Assembly (NCBI GenBank): GCA_015680685.1
Contig: MNCI01020185.1
Coordinates: 652,488 to 716,487 of the forward strand
Length of the DNA: 64,000 nucleotides
Reading direction: 5' to 3'
From: Gnetum montanum
Lineage: Eukaryota > Streptophyta > Gnetopsida > Gnetales > Gnetaceae
In this document: positions 1 to 9,705 of the stretch, in pieces
How the letters are laid out: each line of letters starts with the position of its first letter
How positions within the stretch are numbered: position 1 is the stretch's first letter
The notes under the pieces: model-generated
Told to the model about the DNA's origin: nothing
The model's input: the letters and a program-made list of their open reading frames with translations, nothing else
Databases searched by the model: none
Translations under genes and position numbers: made by a program

Positions 1-703
1 TACACATCTTGGACTTCATGCACGACTGCCACTGGGACTACCAAGCATAGGCCTAGGTACGCCACTAGGATTACCAAGCGTAGACCCCAAATACGCCACT
101 GGGTTACCAAGTGTAGATCCCCCTAGCTACACCACTGGGCTACCAAGCAGTCACACTTAAATGCTTATAACCAAGTCGTACTCGTTCCGCTTCTAGGAGT
201 TTAAGGGTGAGAGACTAATCGCGATGAGTAACTGATTCCTTAACTAGCCGTACACACCCGTAGATGCTCGTAGTTAAGTCGTACTCACACCGCGCTATGA
301 AAGCAATAAATAACATTAAATAAATAACAATTAAATAAACTAAGTGAATGCTGCAATGATGAAGTAATCTCGATCTTTATTGTCGGTCATGTGTGTGTCC
401 AAGTACGGCACACTCGAATAAAGACACCGTACAATCACATTCACCACACTGCGGGCAGACATGGGAAAAGTTCTAACTCTGGAGGAATCAAACTGCCAGA
501 GCTTTGCTACACTAAAACTGGGATCCCCAATAAGGGAGAGTCGCCTCTTATTTATAGACATGGCGGCAGACTGCGATCTCGCGTACGCGATATCGTAGGG
601 AAAGATGCGATATCGCGTACGTGATATTGCGGGGGATGCGATATCGCGTTGGCTGCGATATCGCGTACGCGATATCACGGCCTGTGCGAATCGCGTCTCA
701 TCA
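1..703 (-). repeat. LTR of a gypsy element, GATATC type, cut by window edge
   Basis: Read on the minus strand this begins TGATGAGACGCG at 703 and runs off the window at position 1. It aligns by eye with the LTR at 15082-15959: the same GATATC-rich U3, a TATAAATA box (549-556 on the plus strand as TATTTATA), the downstream AATAAAGA signal and the block on 'gagtacgactt...taacccagtagc'. No polypurine tract lies just upstream (704 onward), so this is a 5' LTR or a solo LTR, not a 3' LTR. It sits in the 3' part of the LINE that starts at 704. An open frame at 340-1014 that looks like one protein is an accidental fusion of LINE and LTR sequence. Confidence 0.85.
657..676. repeat. Perfect 20-bp palindrome in LTR U3
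   Basis: GATATCGCGTACGCGATATC equals its own reverse complement. Close variants lie in the same U3 at about 570-640, upstream of the TATA box on the minus strand. Related but more decayed GATATC palindromes occupy the same place in the LTRs at 8688, 15082, 18680, 37373 and 43646. It could form a cruciform or bind a dimeric factor; the role is inferred only. Confidence 0.9.
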
Positions 704-959
704 GTGAATGAGGCAGAAGATCTACAATTTCTCCAACATTGTAAGATGATAATTATTAGAATAATCAATCCTTTGAAAAATAACATTGCATCTACACTTC
801 TAAATGTAATATAAAATAATAAGCCTAATAACTGTCCATAGAAAATTGAAATTAGCAGAAGTGATGGGCAAAAAGCTGAATAGAATAGCATCTTGAGATA
901 GCTTGCATGATGGAAATACTTTGGAAGCCCATTTCCACACCTATTGTGCAAAGGAGCAA

Positions 960-1743
960 GGAGCAATGCTAAAACACATGAACAAAGTCCTCTTTTCCAC
1001 GACAAAGAGGGCAATTAGGGCTGGGAATCCCAAGATATTCTAGATGTTTGCCAATAGGTAAACCTTGGTGGAGGAGACACTAGAGGAATTGCTTAATTTT
1101 AAGGAGGGTCAGTAGTTTCCAAATACATTGGAAGAGGGGGATCCAAAATTGTTCCAACTCTTGTTTATGCTAAGACTTGTTACACCGTTGAATGATACTG
1201 GATGAGTCATACAAAAGGTGAAAGGGGAGACATGGCCGATAAGGTAGAAGTTTTGCCCCATTAATCCATTGAAGGGCATGAAAAGTGCTTTGCATCGAAA
1301 TGTCTAACTACAAATGGAAATGGATAAAGGTGTAAACTCGAGCTAGGCAATGGTGCATTGCATCAAACTCCCCATACAATTTATTAAACTTAGCCCATGG
1401 AATCCATTAACTAGCTAGAAAATTCAGAGAAATAACACCCTTCTAATACCAAGAGGTAGCAACCTTAGCATTTGTAATGGCAAGGGGAGTGGGCAACAAA
1501 GGTAACAACCAAGGACAAAACTTAGAGAGGATATTAGGGTTGATCTTGACATTAGTCCAATCAATATAACAGTGTAGAATTTGCCAGGCCCTCTAAATGC
1601 TTTTGAAAAAATGAGATCCAGGAAAAATTATAGTGTGAGGGGAAAGGATCTAGTTGACATAATGGATACCTTTACAGAAAGGCTTGTTTTTGGGAAATGC
1701 TTGATGAAGCCTTAATTAGAAAAGAGTCCCAATAATGTTCGGG
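960..1743 (-). pseudogene. LINE ORF2 C-terminal zinc (zf-RVT-like) region
   Basis: On the minus strand the protein continues after the RT to a block with W...LLTLLKIKQFL...GLPIGK...LGIPSPNCPLCRGKEDFVH, the CX2C-plus-His region known at the end of plant L1 ORF2. The reading is fragmented by stops and indels. It continues to about 704, where the LTR interrupts it. Confidence 0.65.
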
Positions 1744-2541
1744 GCATCTATATGCTAGACCAACCACTTAGCAATGAAGGTAATGCCTTGCTTAAAAGAG
1801 TTCAAAAGACTTAAGCTACCTTTATTCTTGAAGAGAGTAACAATATTCTAGGAGATACAATGGAAGCCTTTCTGAGAATCTTTGGAGGACCACATGAAGT
1901 CATGAAATAATCGTTCAAGCTTTCGGTAAGCAGCTTGGGAGGAGGCCCAACACAAAGAGTAATACACATGGGTAGATGCACATATGGACTTGCATACGAG
2001 GTACTTACCCGCAAGAGTGAGGGGTTTAGTTTTCCATTATTCAAGTTTCTTTTGAATCCGATAAATAACCTAGTCCTAGAGAATAGAGGTTGAACCTCTA
2101 AAATGGAAGGGAATTTCCAAAATCTTAATGATGTCTTAATCCACCTCTATATGCTAGACCAACCACTTAGCAATGAAGGTAATGCCTTGCTTAAAGGAGT
2201 TCAAAAGACTTAAGCTACCTTTATTCTTGAAGAGAGTAACAATATTCTAGGAGATACAATGGAAGCCTTTCTGAGAATCTTTGGAGGACCACATGAAGTC
2301 ATGAAATAATCGTTCAAGCTTTTCGTAAGCAGCTTGGGAGGAGGCCCAATACAAAGAGTAATACACATTGGTAGACGCACATATGGACTTGCATACGAGG
2401 TACTTACCCGCAAGAGTGAGGGATTTAGTTTTCCATTTTTCAAGTTTCTTTTGAATCTGATAAATAACCTAGTCCCAGAGAATAGAGGTCAAACCTCTAA
2501 AATGGAAGGGAATTCCCAAAATCTTAATGATGTCTTAATCC
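1744..2541. repeat. 399-bp tandem duplication within the LINE
   Basis: Positions 1744-2142 and 2143-2541 are near-identical direct repeats, with 399-bp offset between every matched landmark (for example 'ctatatgctagacc' at 1748 and 2147, 'atgtcttaatcc' ending 2142 and 2541). They differ at only a scatter of bases. The duplicated part encodes the ORF2 C-terminal region, which is single-copy in LINEs, so the duplication arose after insertion. Confidence 0.95.
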
Positions 2542-2599
2542 TAAAGTAGATTTCAAGTACAGTTGGTCACATGTCTGTCATTACTAGTAAAGCTATAAA

Positions 2600-3560
2600 T
2601 AGAGGATTTGTTTCAATTTATAATGGAGCTTGAGAGTGAGCAATATTACTCCACCCTTGATAAAAGCCGATGCAAATTAGCAACAATGTTTTGAATAAGA
2701 AAAATGGAGTCATTAGTGAAATGCATGTTAAGAAGCTGTTGTTGTAGTGAAGAGAGGCAGACCCCAGTGAGAAATTTATTTTGAATGTCTTGGTTTATCT
2801 GATGACAAAGAAAGTCAGCTGTGATGATAAATAGATAAGGGGCAAGAGGACATCCTTACTGCATTGATTGATGGATAAGAAAGGGAGAAGTGATGCTGGA
2901 AGTAGTGGCTATTCCTAAGGTAGCATCTGAGAATAAGCATTCTACCATGTGCAAGAACTTAGGTCCAAAGCCAAGTTTAGTCATGGTCTGTAGAATAAAG
3001 TCCCACTTTATGTTGTCATAGGCCTTGGCATAGTCAAGCTTCATAAGGAGGATATCTTGACCATCGTCCTCTACCCACTTGAGACCTTCCCACGCCGCAA
3101 TCACATTGTCTAAAATATATCTACCTACAACAAATCTTGTTTGCTGGGGAGATATGATTTGGCCAAGAATTTTTTTCAGCCATAAGGCTAAGCACTTGGC
3201 CCAAATTTTATACATCACATTGAGAAGAGTTATGGGATGCTAATTGGAGATACAAGTAGGATTGCTGAACTTAGGGAGGAGATAAATAATTCCTTTATTT
3301 AGATTGGGCACAAGGGAACTAGTAATGATAGCCTCTTTAACGACTTGAAGGATATCATTTCCCACTAGATCCCAATGGGTTTGAAAAAATTCAATGGGAA
3401 AGCCGTCATAACCAGGAGCCTTCCCATGACTCAACTTGGAACAAGCCACCTGAAGCTCCTCCTTAGTGATATTAGCTTCAAAACTTTGCAGCATAGTAGA
3501 ATTGATAAGGCTAGGATAATTGAGGGTAGTAGCCTCAAACAATGAGATGTCCATAGGGGA
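2600..3560 (-). pseudogene. LINE ORF2 reverse transcriptase
   Basis: Minus-strand translation shows the plant L1 RT signature: KAPGYDGFPIEFFQ (about 3410), then FVVGRYILDNV, LLMKLDYAKAYDNIKWDF (about 3040) and a GCPLAPYLF block (about 2840). The catalytic motif normally reading FADD appears as FTND near 2680, so one of the aspartates is gone. The region between 3240 and 3218 carries a stop and frame change. Upstream is the endonuclease; downstream is the C-terminal domain containing the tandem duplication. Confidence 0.85.
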
Positions 3561-4099
3561 AGTTACAAAAAAGGTTTCATAATGGTTCTTAAGAAATGAG
3601 AGGATACTACTATGGTCAATGATGGTGGTGTTGTCACTAGAGATTTTGTCTAAAGAATGCGAAGGAGAAGAGCTATTTAGATACTTAAAAAATTCCTTAC
3701 ATTGTTCATCTTAAATATTTAACCAAGTGAGTCTACTTTTAGTTAAGGCACTTTGTGCTTTATACACTTCCCATTGTTGAAAGGCTAATCAGGCTCCAAC
3801 TAGCTCCTCATGAACAAGAGTGTTGAAATGATCTTGAGCTAGTCTATTAGTTAGATGTTCAATAGTGAGGTGAATGTTGTTGTATTTTTATTTGGCCGAA
3901 GTAGCTACTGCCTTACCATACAAACAAGCAAAGTTCCACACTCTACAAGAAGCACGATGGCACCAATGAATCCAACCCACCTGATTTAAGGGCCTAGGTT
4001 CAACATTCCAAAGGTTAGAGAGAAGAAGTCAAGTAGAAGGGGAAGAGAAGTAGTTGTTATGTAGTTGGAAAAGATGAAAATTATATCCATGATTGTTGC

Positions 4100-4851
4100 C
4101 GTGAATCTAGATAGATATGGAGATGGGAAGATGGTCTAATAAGATGGCGTGGTGATGAATCGTAGTAGTGGAGAAGGCTTGCTAGAAAGAAATGGTAGAG
4201 AAATAGAACCTATCTAACCTACTATAGATGCAAGCTAGCCCAAGATGGAGATTGCTCCAAGTGAATCTATGGAGGGGATCACTAGCAAAGGCCTCCACCC
4301 CATCAGAAAGGTAGAAATTTTTCATAAAGGTGGACCAAGTCTGATACTTAAAATTTGGCAGTTGAAAAAACACACATCCACATATCCCCCCCACCAAGTT
4401 TATCTTGAGGGAATTCTATCATGTTAAAGTCTCCTCCAAATATCCAAGGCACTGAGGGAAGAAAATTAGCTAGTTATTACCATAGGAGAGCATGTTTTGT
4501 AGAGTCAGTAGAGGCATAAATCGAGCAAATACAAAAAGTGCCATGCAGGGAGGAGAAGGTAGCCCAAGAAACTCTATGACTAGAATGAGAACCACTTTGA
4601 ATAATTTTATCTTTCCAGTAAGTTGAGAGGATAATGACAACTCCACCTTTCCCAGTCACATGGGATGTAGCAAGAATTGATGAATGAGGAAGAAACTAAT
4701 TGGCTAAAAGAGATAAATGATAGGTTGAAATCTTAATTTCTTGAAGGAGAACAAAATCAAAGGTAATATTAAGACTAGAAAGGAAGTTTCCTGCTTGCTT
4801 CCATCAAAGCCTATCAGCAAGGCCTTGAACGTTCCATGATAAGAGGTTCAT
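4100..4851 (-). pseudogene. LINE ORF2 N-terminus: APE-like endonuclease
   Basis: ORF2 starts at an ATG at 4851 (MNLLSWNVQGLADRL). In order, the usual L1 endonuclease motifs are visible: LSWNVQGL, LLQEIK, VTGKGGVVIIL, a GGDFNM motif near 4420, FTWSNL...SRLDRF near 4210-4260, and DHLPIS near 4130. In this family the enzyme nicks target DNA for target-primed reverse transcription. The catalytic motif blocks are present, but stop codons and frame changes separate them, so the copy is dead. Confidence 0.8.
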
Positions 4852-4915
4852 GGGAAAGTAGAGGACATGTTGAATGAGAGGTCAACAAAAGGTTTGGAAG
4901 TCAAAGTATCCACTT

Positions 4916-5842
4916 CTATTGTTTGTGAAAGGAGGGCAAAGGAGTTGTTGGTAGAGACAAGGACACAAAAGTATTTAGTAGAGAGGAGGTGGAGGATGGA
5001 GTTGTACGGAAGGAAGCTTTGACTCGTTTCCTCCCATTTCCCATCACAGACTCCTCAACCAAGATAGAGTCCTTGTGTTGAGGTGTGTGTACTTGACTAT
5101 GGTGTTTGTAGCTTAGAGGAACCAAATAGAGAGGAGGACTTTGGAGTTGTTTGAGAAGAGGATACAAACCTAAAGGATTTTGAGGGTGGGGACACACCAA
5201 AATATGATGCTCGGCCCTATGACAATAGCTACATGAGTTGGGAAGATAAAAATAATCGATTTTTTGAATGAAGATTTTTTCGCTAGCTACAAGGGTTAAT
5301 GAGGTCTTCTTAAGAGATATATCTAGTTCAATACAATAACAAAAAATTTGAGTGCCATTAATCACTATGTAATGATTGGAAATAATATGATCAAGGGTGC
5401 TCACAATGTCCCTCTCTATAGATGAAAACATAAGTGGAAGATTTGGCAATTCCACATAACAAGAAATTATGTTAAAGGATGGGTCATTAACATTAAAGTC
5501 AGATCACCAAGCGTGTGCAATTAGAGTTGCATTCCATGTTGGGAAAATTTTTAGAGAGAGAGCCTTCTTGACCTAAGAGGCATCAGATAGTTCCACCAGA
5601 ATAAAGTTTTGGGCATAGTAATGGTCATGAGAAACTTAAATTCCCTGGGGTTGAAGGAGGCTTTGGATTTACGTGTTAATACTTAGAGACCTCAATAATA
5701 GCTCCACTATTTGAAGAAAGATAAAGCATGTTGCAAAATCCATGGAAATAGCATCAAAAATATCATCAGGTAGAAGAAAGTCAACTTTAGGCAAGTTAGA
5801 GGAATGTCCTTGAAGGAGAGCAGAATCAGATGAATCTGCCAT
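4916..5842 (-). pseudogene. LINE ORF1 (nucleic-acid-binding protein), degenerate
   Basis: The frame starts at an ATG at 5842 on the minus strand (MADSSDSALLQGHSS). The middle resembles the DUF4283-type ORF1 N-domain of plant LINEs. Near 5190-5235 it encodes CSYCHRAEHHILVC, a canonical CX2CX4HX4C zinc knuckle. In plant L1 elements ORF1 binds the element RNA in the ribonucleoprotein. Stops and at least one frame change interrupt it, for example near 5650 and 5460. It lies directly upstream of ORF2 as expected. The knuckle and position make the identification firm; the exact end is approximate. Confidence 0.75.
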
Positions 5843-6640
5843 TATGATACCTACACATGATAGACCCAGCCACACCAACAAAACCACTGACCATCGTAGA
5901 GCAAGTGAACACTGCCACCACACCCCCACAGCCTAGAATAGCATGTAGTGGCAAAACATAGCCATACGGCAATGCCAACTAGCACAATAGCAACAAAGAA
6001 GAACACCTTTAGGCACGACACTGACCCACTAAGCAAGCGCAACAATGGCCAAACCAACAACAACTACAACCATAACCACAGAGGAAACCCCCAGCTACTG
6101 AGAAAACACTCAATGGTAGGGATACCCCACATAGGCAATGCAAATCAACAAAGCCCTACACTATCATAGTACAGAAGCAACACAGAGCTACCTAGTTGTA
6201 GCATAGTACAACCTAGTAGAAACTGCAGCAACTGCAACCACCATAGCAAAAAAAATCACAGAGAGTTACCGCCACAAATCACCAAATGCAGAAATCGTTG
6301 AAGTGGCCAGCACCCACCACAAGGCAAGGCCCAAAACACAAAGGCCTTAAGTAGCACTGCAAGAGGAGGAGTTCCTTTTAGCAATACCAGAACAAAAATG
6401 CATAAAATCGCAATAGGGGTTTGCAAGAGTGAGGAACATAGCCACAACTGCTCACCACCAATCATGGGGTGAGGTGTGGCCAATAGTAGCGACACCATGG
6501 GTTGTGGAGCATAGGAGCACTTGGCGATGTAGTGGCACTACCAAGAGGCAAAACACGCCAATGGTCATAGAGAGTGGCCAATGTTCACAAAGCACGCAAG
6601 GGTTCTCCAAACTATAGCATTTATGACAGATCATTTAGCT
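5843..6640. other. Probable LINE 5' leader, no gene recognised
   Basis: This stretch lies directly upstream of LINE ORF1 on the minus strand. It is rich in CAA/CCA triplets on the plus strand, and the open frames on both strands look like composition effects. It may be the 5' untranslated region of the LINE. I see no second homologous copy in the window to prove it. Confidence 0.35.
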
Positions 6641-6956
6641 CTCTACATTAAAAATAATATGATGGTATGATATAACTCTTCTATTATGGCTACATCATTG
6701 AAGAGATCATGGCTATTTATGTGGTTTGTCAAAATTTTTTCATGTATTTGATTATTTTTTATATCTTCATTAGTGTTTGGTTAATTTGTAGATTCTAACT
6801 TTATTTTTCATGAAAATGTAATATTTGTTCAATAAATCTTATGGGTCTTCAGATGTAATAAATCTTTATTTCATTTTGAGATGCACATAGACTAAAAATT
6901 AAGCTTTTGTCTAAAAAGGTTGTGTGATATCAACTATCTATGAATTTAACATTGAG

Positions 6957-7090
6957 GTGTTAATAATGAGGTGTTAGCCTAGTGGTAAGACTCTTGATTT
7001 GGAAACTCTAGGTCATTGGTTCAATTCTAGTGGACATTGTTAAGCTATAAACTTCTATATATCTTGGGGTGTACCAATGTTTCAATTATT
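6957..7090 (+). repeat. tRNA-derived SINE copy 1
   Basis: Contains an A-box-like TAGCCTAGTGG (6975-6985) and a B-box-like GGTTCAATTCT (7018-7028) with tRNA-like spacing, followed by a unique body ending in 'cttggggtgtacc'. Three other copies with the same order lie at 7141, 7240 (inverted) and 28636. These are internal RNA polymerase III promoter elements. The rest of the tRNA fold is not maintained, so it is a SINE and not a tRNA gene. Confidence 0.75.
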
Positions 7091-7140
7091 TCAGCTTCCA
7101 TCATCCTCACATATCCTTGCACCCCCTCCCCCTCTTTAAT

Positions 7141-7252
7141 ATCGAGGTGTTGGCTTAGTGATAAGACTTTTTGATTTGGAAGCTCTAAGTTATGAGTTCA
7201 ATTCTAGTAGGTAATAGTGAGTTATAAAGTTCTAATTGAACACCCAAAATAA
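7141..7252 (+). repeat. tRNA-derived SINE copy 2
   Basis: Second copy: A-box TGGCTTAGTGATAAGA (7151-7166) and B-box AGTTCAATTCT (7195-7205), then the same 'gtgagttataaagttct' body. It is followed tail to tail by copy 3 on the other strand. Confidence 0.7.
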
Positions 7253-7375
7253 TTAAAACATAGGTACACCCCAAAATTTATAGAATTTTATAACTCAATA
7301 CTACTTAGTAGAATTAAACCTGTGACCTAGGATTACCAAGCTAAGACTTGTACCACAAGGCTAACACCTCATTAT
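7240..7375 (-). repeat. tRNA-derived SINE copy 3 (inverted)
   Basis: Reverse complement of the same family: minus-strand 'aggtgttagccttgtggtac' gives the A box (7352-7364) and 'caggtttaattct' the B box (7311-7323). The body ends in the same 'ttggggtgtacc' as copy 1. Copies 2 and 3 form an inverted pair. Confidence 0.7.
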
Positions 7376-7377
7376 CA

Positions 7378-7397
7378 CACGCACACACACACACACA
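7378..7397. repeat. (CA)n microsatellite
   Basis: A short run of alternating C and A at the head of SINE copy 3. Confidence 0.85.
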
Positions 7398-7770
7398 ATT
7401 ATTTTGAGTTCTAACATGCTCTACATATGAACAATATTCCTAAATTTGAGGGACATTATCATGTATACCTACAAAAATCATGTGCAAGTCTTTCATGATG
7501 TCTATGCTTTATAAAACATTGAGAATGAATGGTAGAACCTCAATTTATTCCCAATGACACTAATCATTGAAGCAAAAATATGGTACAAATCCTTAAAACC
7601 AAACTTCAACCAACAATGGAGTACAATGCTAGATAAGGTGGCAAGGGGTGCTAGGGTTTGAACCCAACACTTTCAAGTGTAGATCATTTGAGTGCATATT
7701 TGTTTATTTACTACTACCATAGACATATCCAATAAAATTGGAGGGAAATTTTACAGGACAACAATCAATC
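7398..7770. other. No feature recognised
   Basis: AT-rich sequence. The stretch 7435-7520 ('aaatttgagggacattatcatg...tatgctttataaaacattgagaatga') faintly resembles the gag capsid region of elements A-E and may be an old fragment. Not enough to annotate. Confidence 0.3.
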
Positions 7771-8190
7771 CTACTATCTTATATGATGTTGAATGGTAGG
7801 CAGTACAAAAGAGGTATGAATAACAAATCAATATGGTAGAAATGCAAATGCTTTAATGGATGTTGAATGTTACTAGAAGAGATAAAATACATAATATAGG
7901 CATCAAAGGAAAACTTAGAGTGGCTTCTATTTTAGATAAGCTACAAAAATGATGGCTTAGATGGTTTGAACATGTGCAAAGAAGATTAAATAATGAGCCT
8001 ATAAATAAAGGTTACTATGTTGCTATTTTAGGAAAACCACCAAAATTAAGAGTAAAGAAGACATGGGAAAAAATGATTGAAGATAATTTGAAGAAACTAC
8101 AAATAAATAAAGATCTAGCTCTTTATAGAAGCAAATGGTGAAAAAAAAAAACTCATGTAGCCGAACCTATTTAATTCAAATAAGGCTAGG
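7771..8190 (+). pseudogene. RTE-type LINE, C-terminal fragment of reverse transcriptase protein
   Basis: One plus-strand frame shows conserved blocks typical of the C-terminus of plant RTE-clade proteins: VEW-AVQKRYE, NVTRRDKIHNIGIKGKLRVASI, WLRWFEHVQRR, a lysine-rich KKTWEKMIEDNLKKL, then LALYRSKW and THVAEP at the very end. Four or five stops interrupt it but no frameshift is needed. The 3' end shortly after HVAEP, with 'aattcaaataaggctaggacaatgatgg', fits the usual RTE 3' tail. The 5' part is missing, as expected for a 5'-truncated LINE. Confidence 0.8.
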
Positions 8191-8682
8191 ACAATGATGG
8201 TGATAGATATATCCATTTTAGATTAATGTCATGATTATCAAAGTTAGCACTTAGAAGTTTGGTAATTCCTAAACATTTTTCAAATTGCTTAATAATGTTA
8301 TGGAACTATGCATGTAGGTTGATGGCATGTTGCTCAAGGTTCATACATTGGAGTCACATAATTCTCAAGCATGTGCATTAAGTAACATCCCAACATATTC
8401 CTTCATTTATTTTTTACCATGAAAATAGCTCTACATGGATTTTTGTAATCATGTTAGTAGGGTATAGTTTCCTTTAGTTGGAGCATGTGGTTTGTAGTTG
8501 TGTTGGTGATACATTTAGTTCCAAAAGCTTTGCTAATATATTATTATGCTTTATTTATGTTCTGCCAAAGTATCGTATTAGCAATATAGCCTTTAACATA
8601 TACAATCATTATTTTGATTTTCGCAACCCTTCAACTTTTTATATTATGTTAGTGGAGAATCTAACATTTGTTATTTATGTAC
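8191..8682. other. Spacer without recognised gene
   Basis: AT-rich sequence between the RTE tail and element B. It ends in CTTAC (8683-8687), the left target duplication of B. Confidence 0.5.
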
Positions 8683-8687
8683 CTTAC

Positions 8688-9571
8688 TGATAAATCACAA
8701 TTTTCAATGGCTACAATATTAGGCATCCAATATTGGAGCCACCATAGCGGATCCCCGATATCAGGGCGCAAGCTTTGATGTCAGATATCCAATATCACTC
8801 CACATGTTCTTACCTATAAATAAGACATTAGGCACATGGTTAAACAAATTTTCATTCCATCCTTAAGTAGACTCTTGTAGTTTGTCTTCATAGCTTTAGT
8901 GATAGAGAGTGAATGCCTACAATGTGATGTTGAGTAGTTGTTTAGAGTCTTTATTCTAGTGAAGTGTACTTGGGCACAATTCATGATAAAAATAAAGATC
9001 GAGATTACTTTCCATCCTTGCAACATCCACTTAGCTTTATTGTTTTACTTAACATAATTCTTACTATTTTCCTAGTTTAATTAGTTACATTTCTAAGTAC
9101 TTTACTTTCCTTGTTCATTGTAAAGAAAAATGAGTACGATTGGTTTCGAGCTTTAAGTGTAATCATTTGGTAACCCAATAGTGGTTTCACTTGATTTGCT
9201 TAGTAGTGAACTCACTTGGTAATCCTAGTAATGGTTACATGAGCTCAAGGCTTGTATGACAAGCCAGGAATGGATGCTCATTGCTTTAGGTTAGAGTAGA
9301 TTGTTTTACCATTTTCCTTAGACTTAGAATCATTTTCACACCTTACCATTATAGATAGGAGATATGGCTAACATAACATCACTTATGATACACCTCACTG
9401 AGAGCTAAACCATATGCATAGATATACTAGCTCCACCTGGGAAGACAGTGATCTTGAACTTTAACTAGTTACTAGCATATTCACATTGCCTCGTCCATCG
9501 ATTACAATTGGGCTACATGTGAACATGCATATCTTGTATGTTTGAGTGTTTGAAAACTCCACTGCTCATCA
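8688..9571 (+). repeat. 5' LTR of element B
   Basis: Starts TGATAAATCAC and ends CTCATCA. The U3 has GATATC-type palindromes (8740-8800) before a TATAAATA box at 8815-8822; the R/U5 part has the 'aataaagatcgagattac' signal near 8990. It pairs with 18680-19515 plus 28243-28297. Confidence 0.9.
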
Positions 9572-9572
9572 T

Positions 9573-9590
9573 TGGCACCATTGCCAAGGA
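9573..9590 (+). promoter_or_regulatory. Primer-binding site, tRNA-Asp-like
   Basis: TGGCACCATTGCCAAGGA begins one base after the LTR end. It matches the complement of the 3' end of plant tRNA-Asp (TGGCGCCGTTGCCGGGGA) at 14 of 18 positions, all four differences being G to A. This primer is known from Athila/Tat-type gypsy elements. Confidence 0.75.
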
Positions 9591-9705
9591 CAAGTCAATG
9601 TATGGTTAGTAGTTGATTTCACAAAGGTTGTTGTACCTGAAACACCAAATCAAACTTCATAATTCTAAGAAAAGCCCATTGAAAATAAGCATCTAAAAAT
9701 ATAAC

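Larger units (their letters stand above)
704..5842 (-). mobile_element. Degenerate L1-type LINE (ORF1 + ORF2)
   Basis: A minus-strand non-LTR retrotransposon with the order typical of plant L1 elements: ORF1 with a CCHC knuckle (5842 to 4916), endonuclease (4851 to about 4100), reverse transcriptase (about 3560 to 2600) and a C-terminal zinc/RT-associated region (to about 960). Frameshifts and stops run throughout and a 399-bp tandem duplication lies in the C-terminal part. The 3' end is lost at the LTR at 703. No poly(A) tail or target duplication can be read. Confidence 0.85.

Noticed and set aside
340-1014. 224-codon minus-strand open frame
   Set aside because: Its first half is LINE ORF2 sequence and its second half is LTR sequence; the fusion results from the LTR insertion at 703.
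6975-7028. Possible tRNA gene (A and B boxes)
   Set aside because: Boxes and spacing fit, but the acceptor stem and anticodon arm do not fold, and four diverged copies with a common non-tRNA tail show a SINE.
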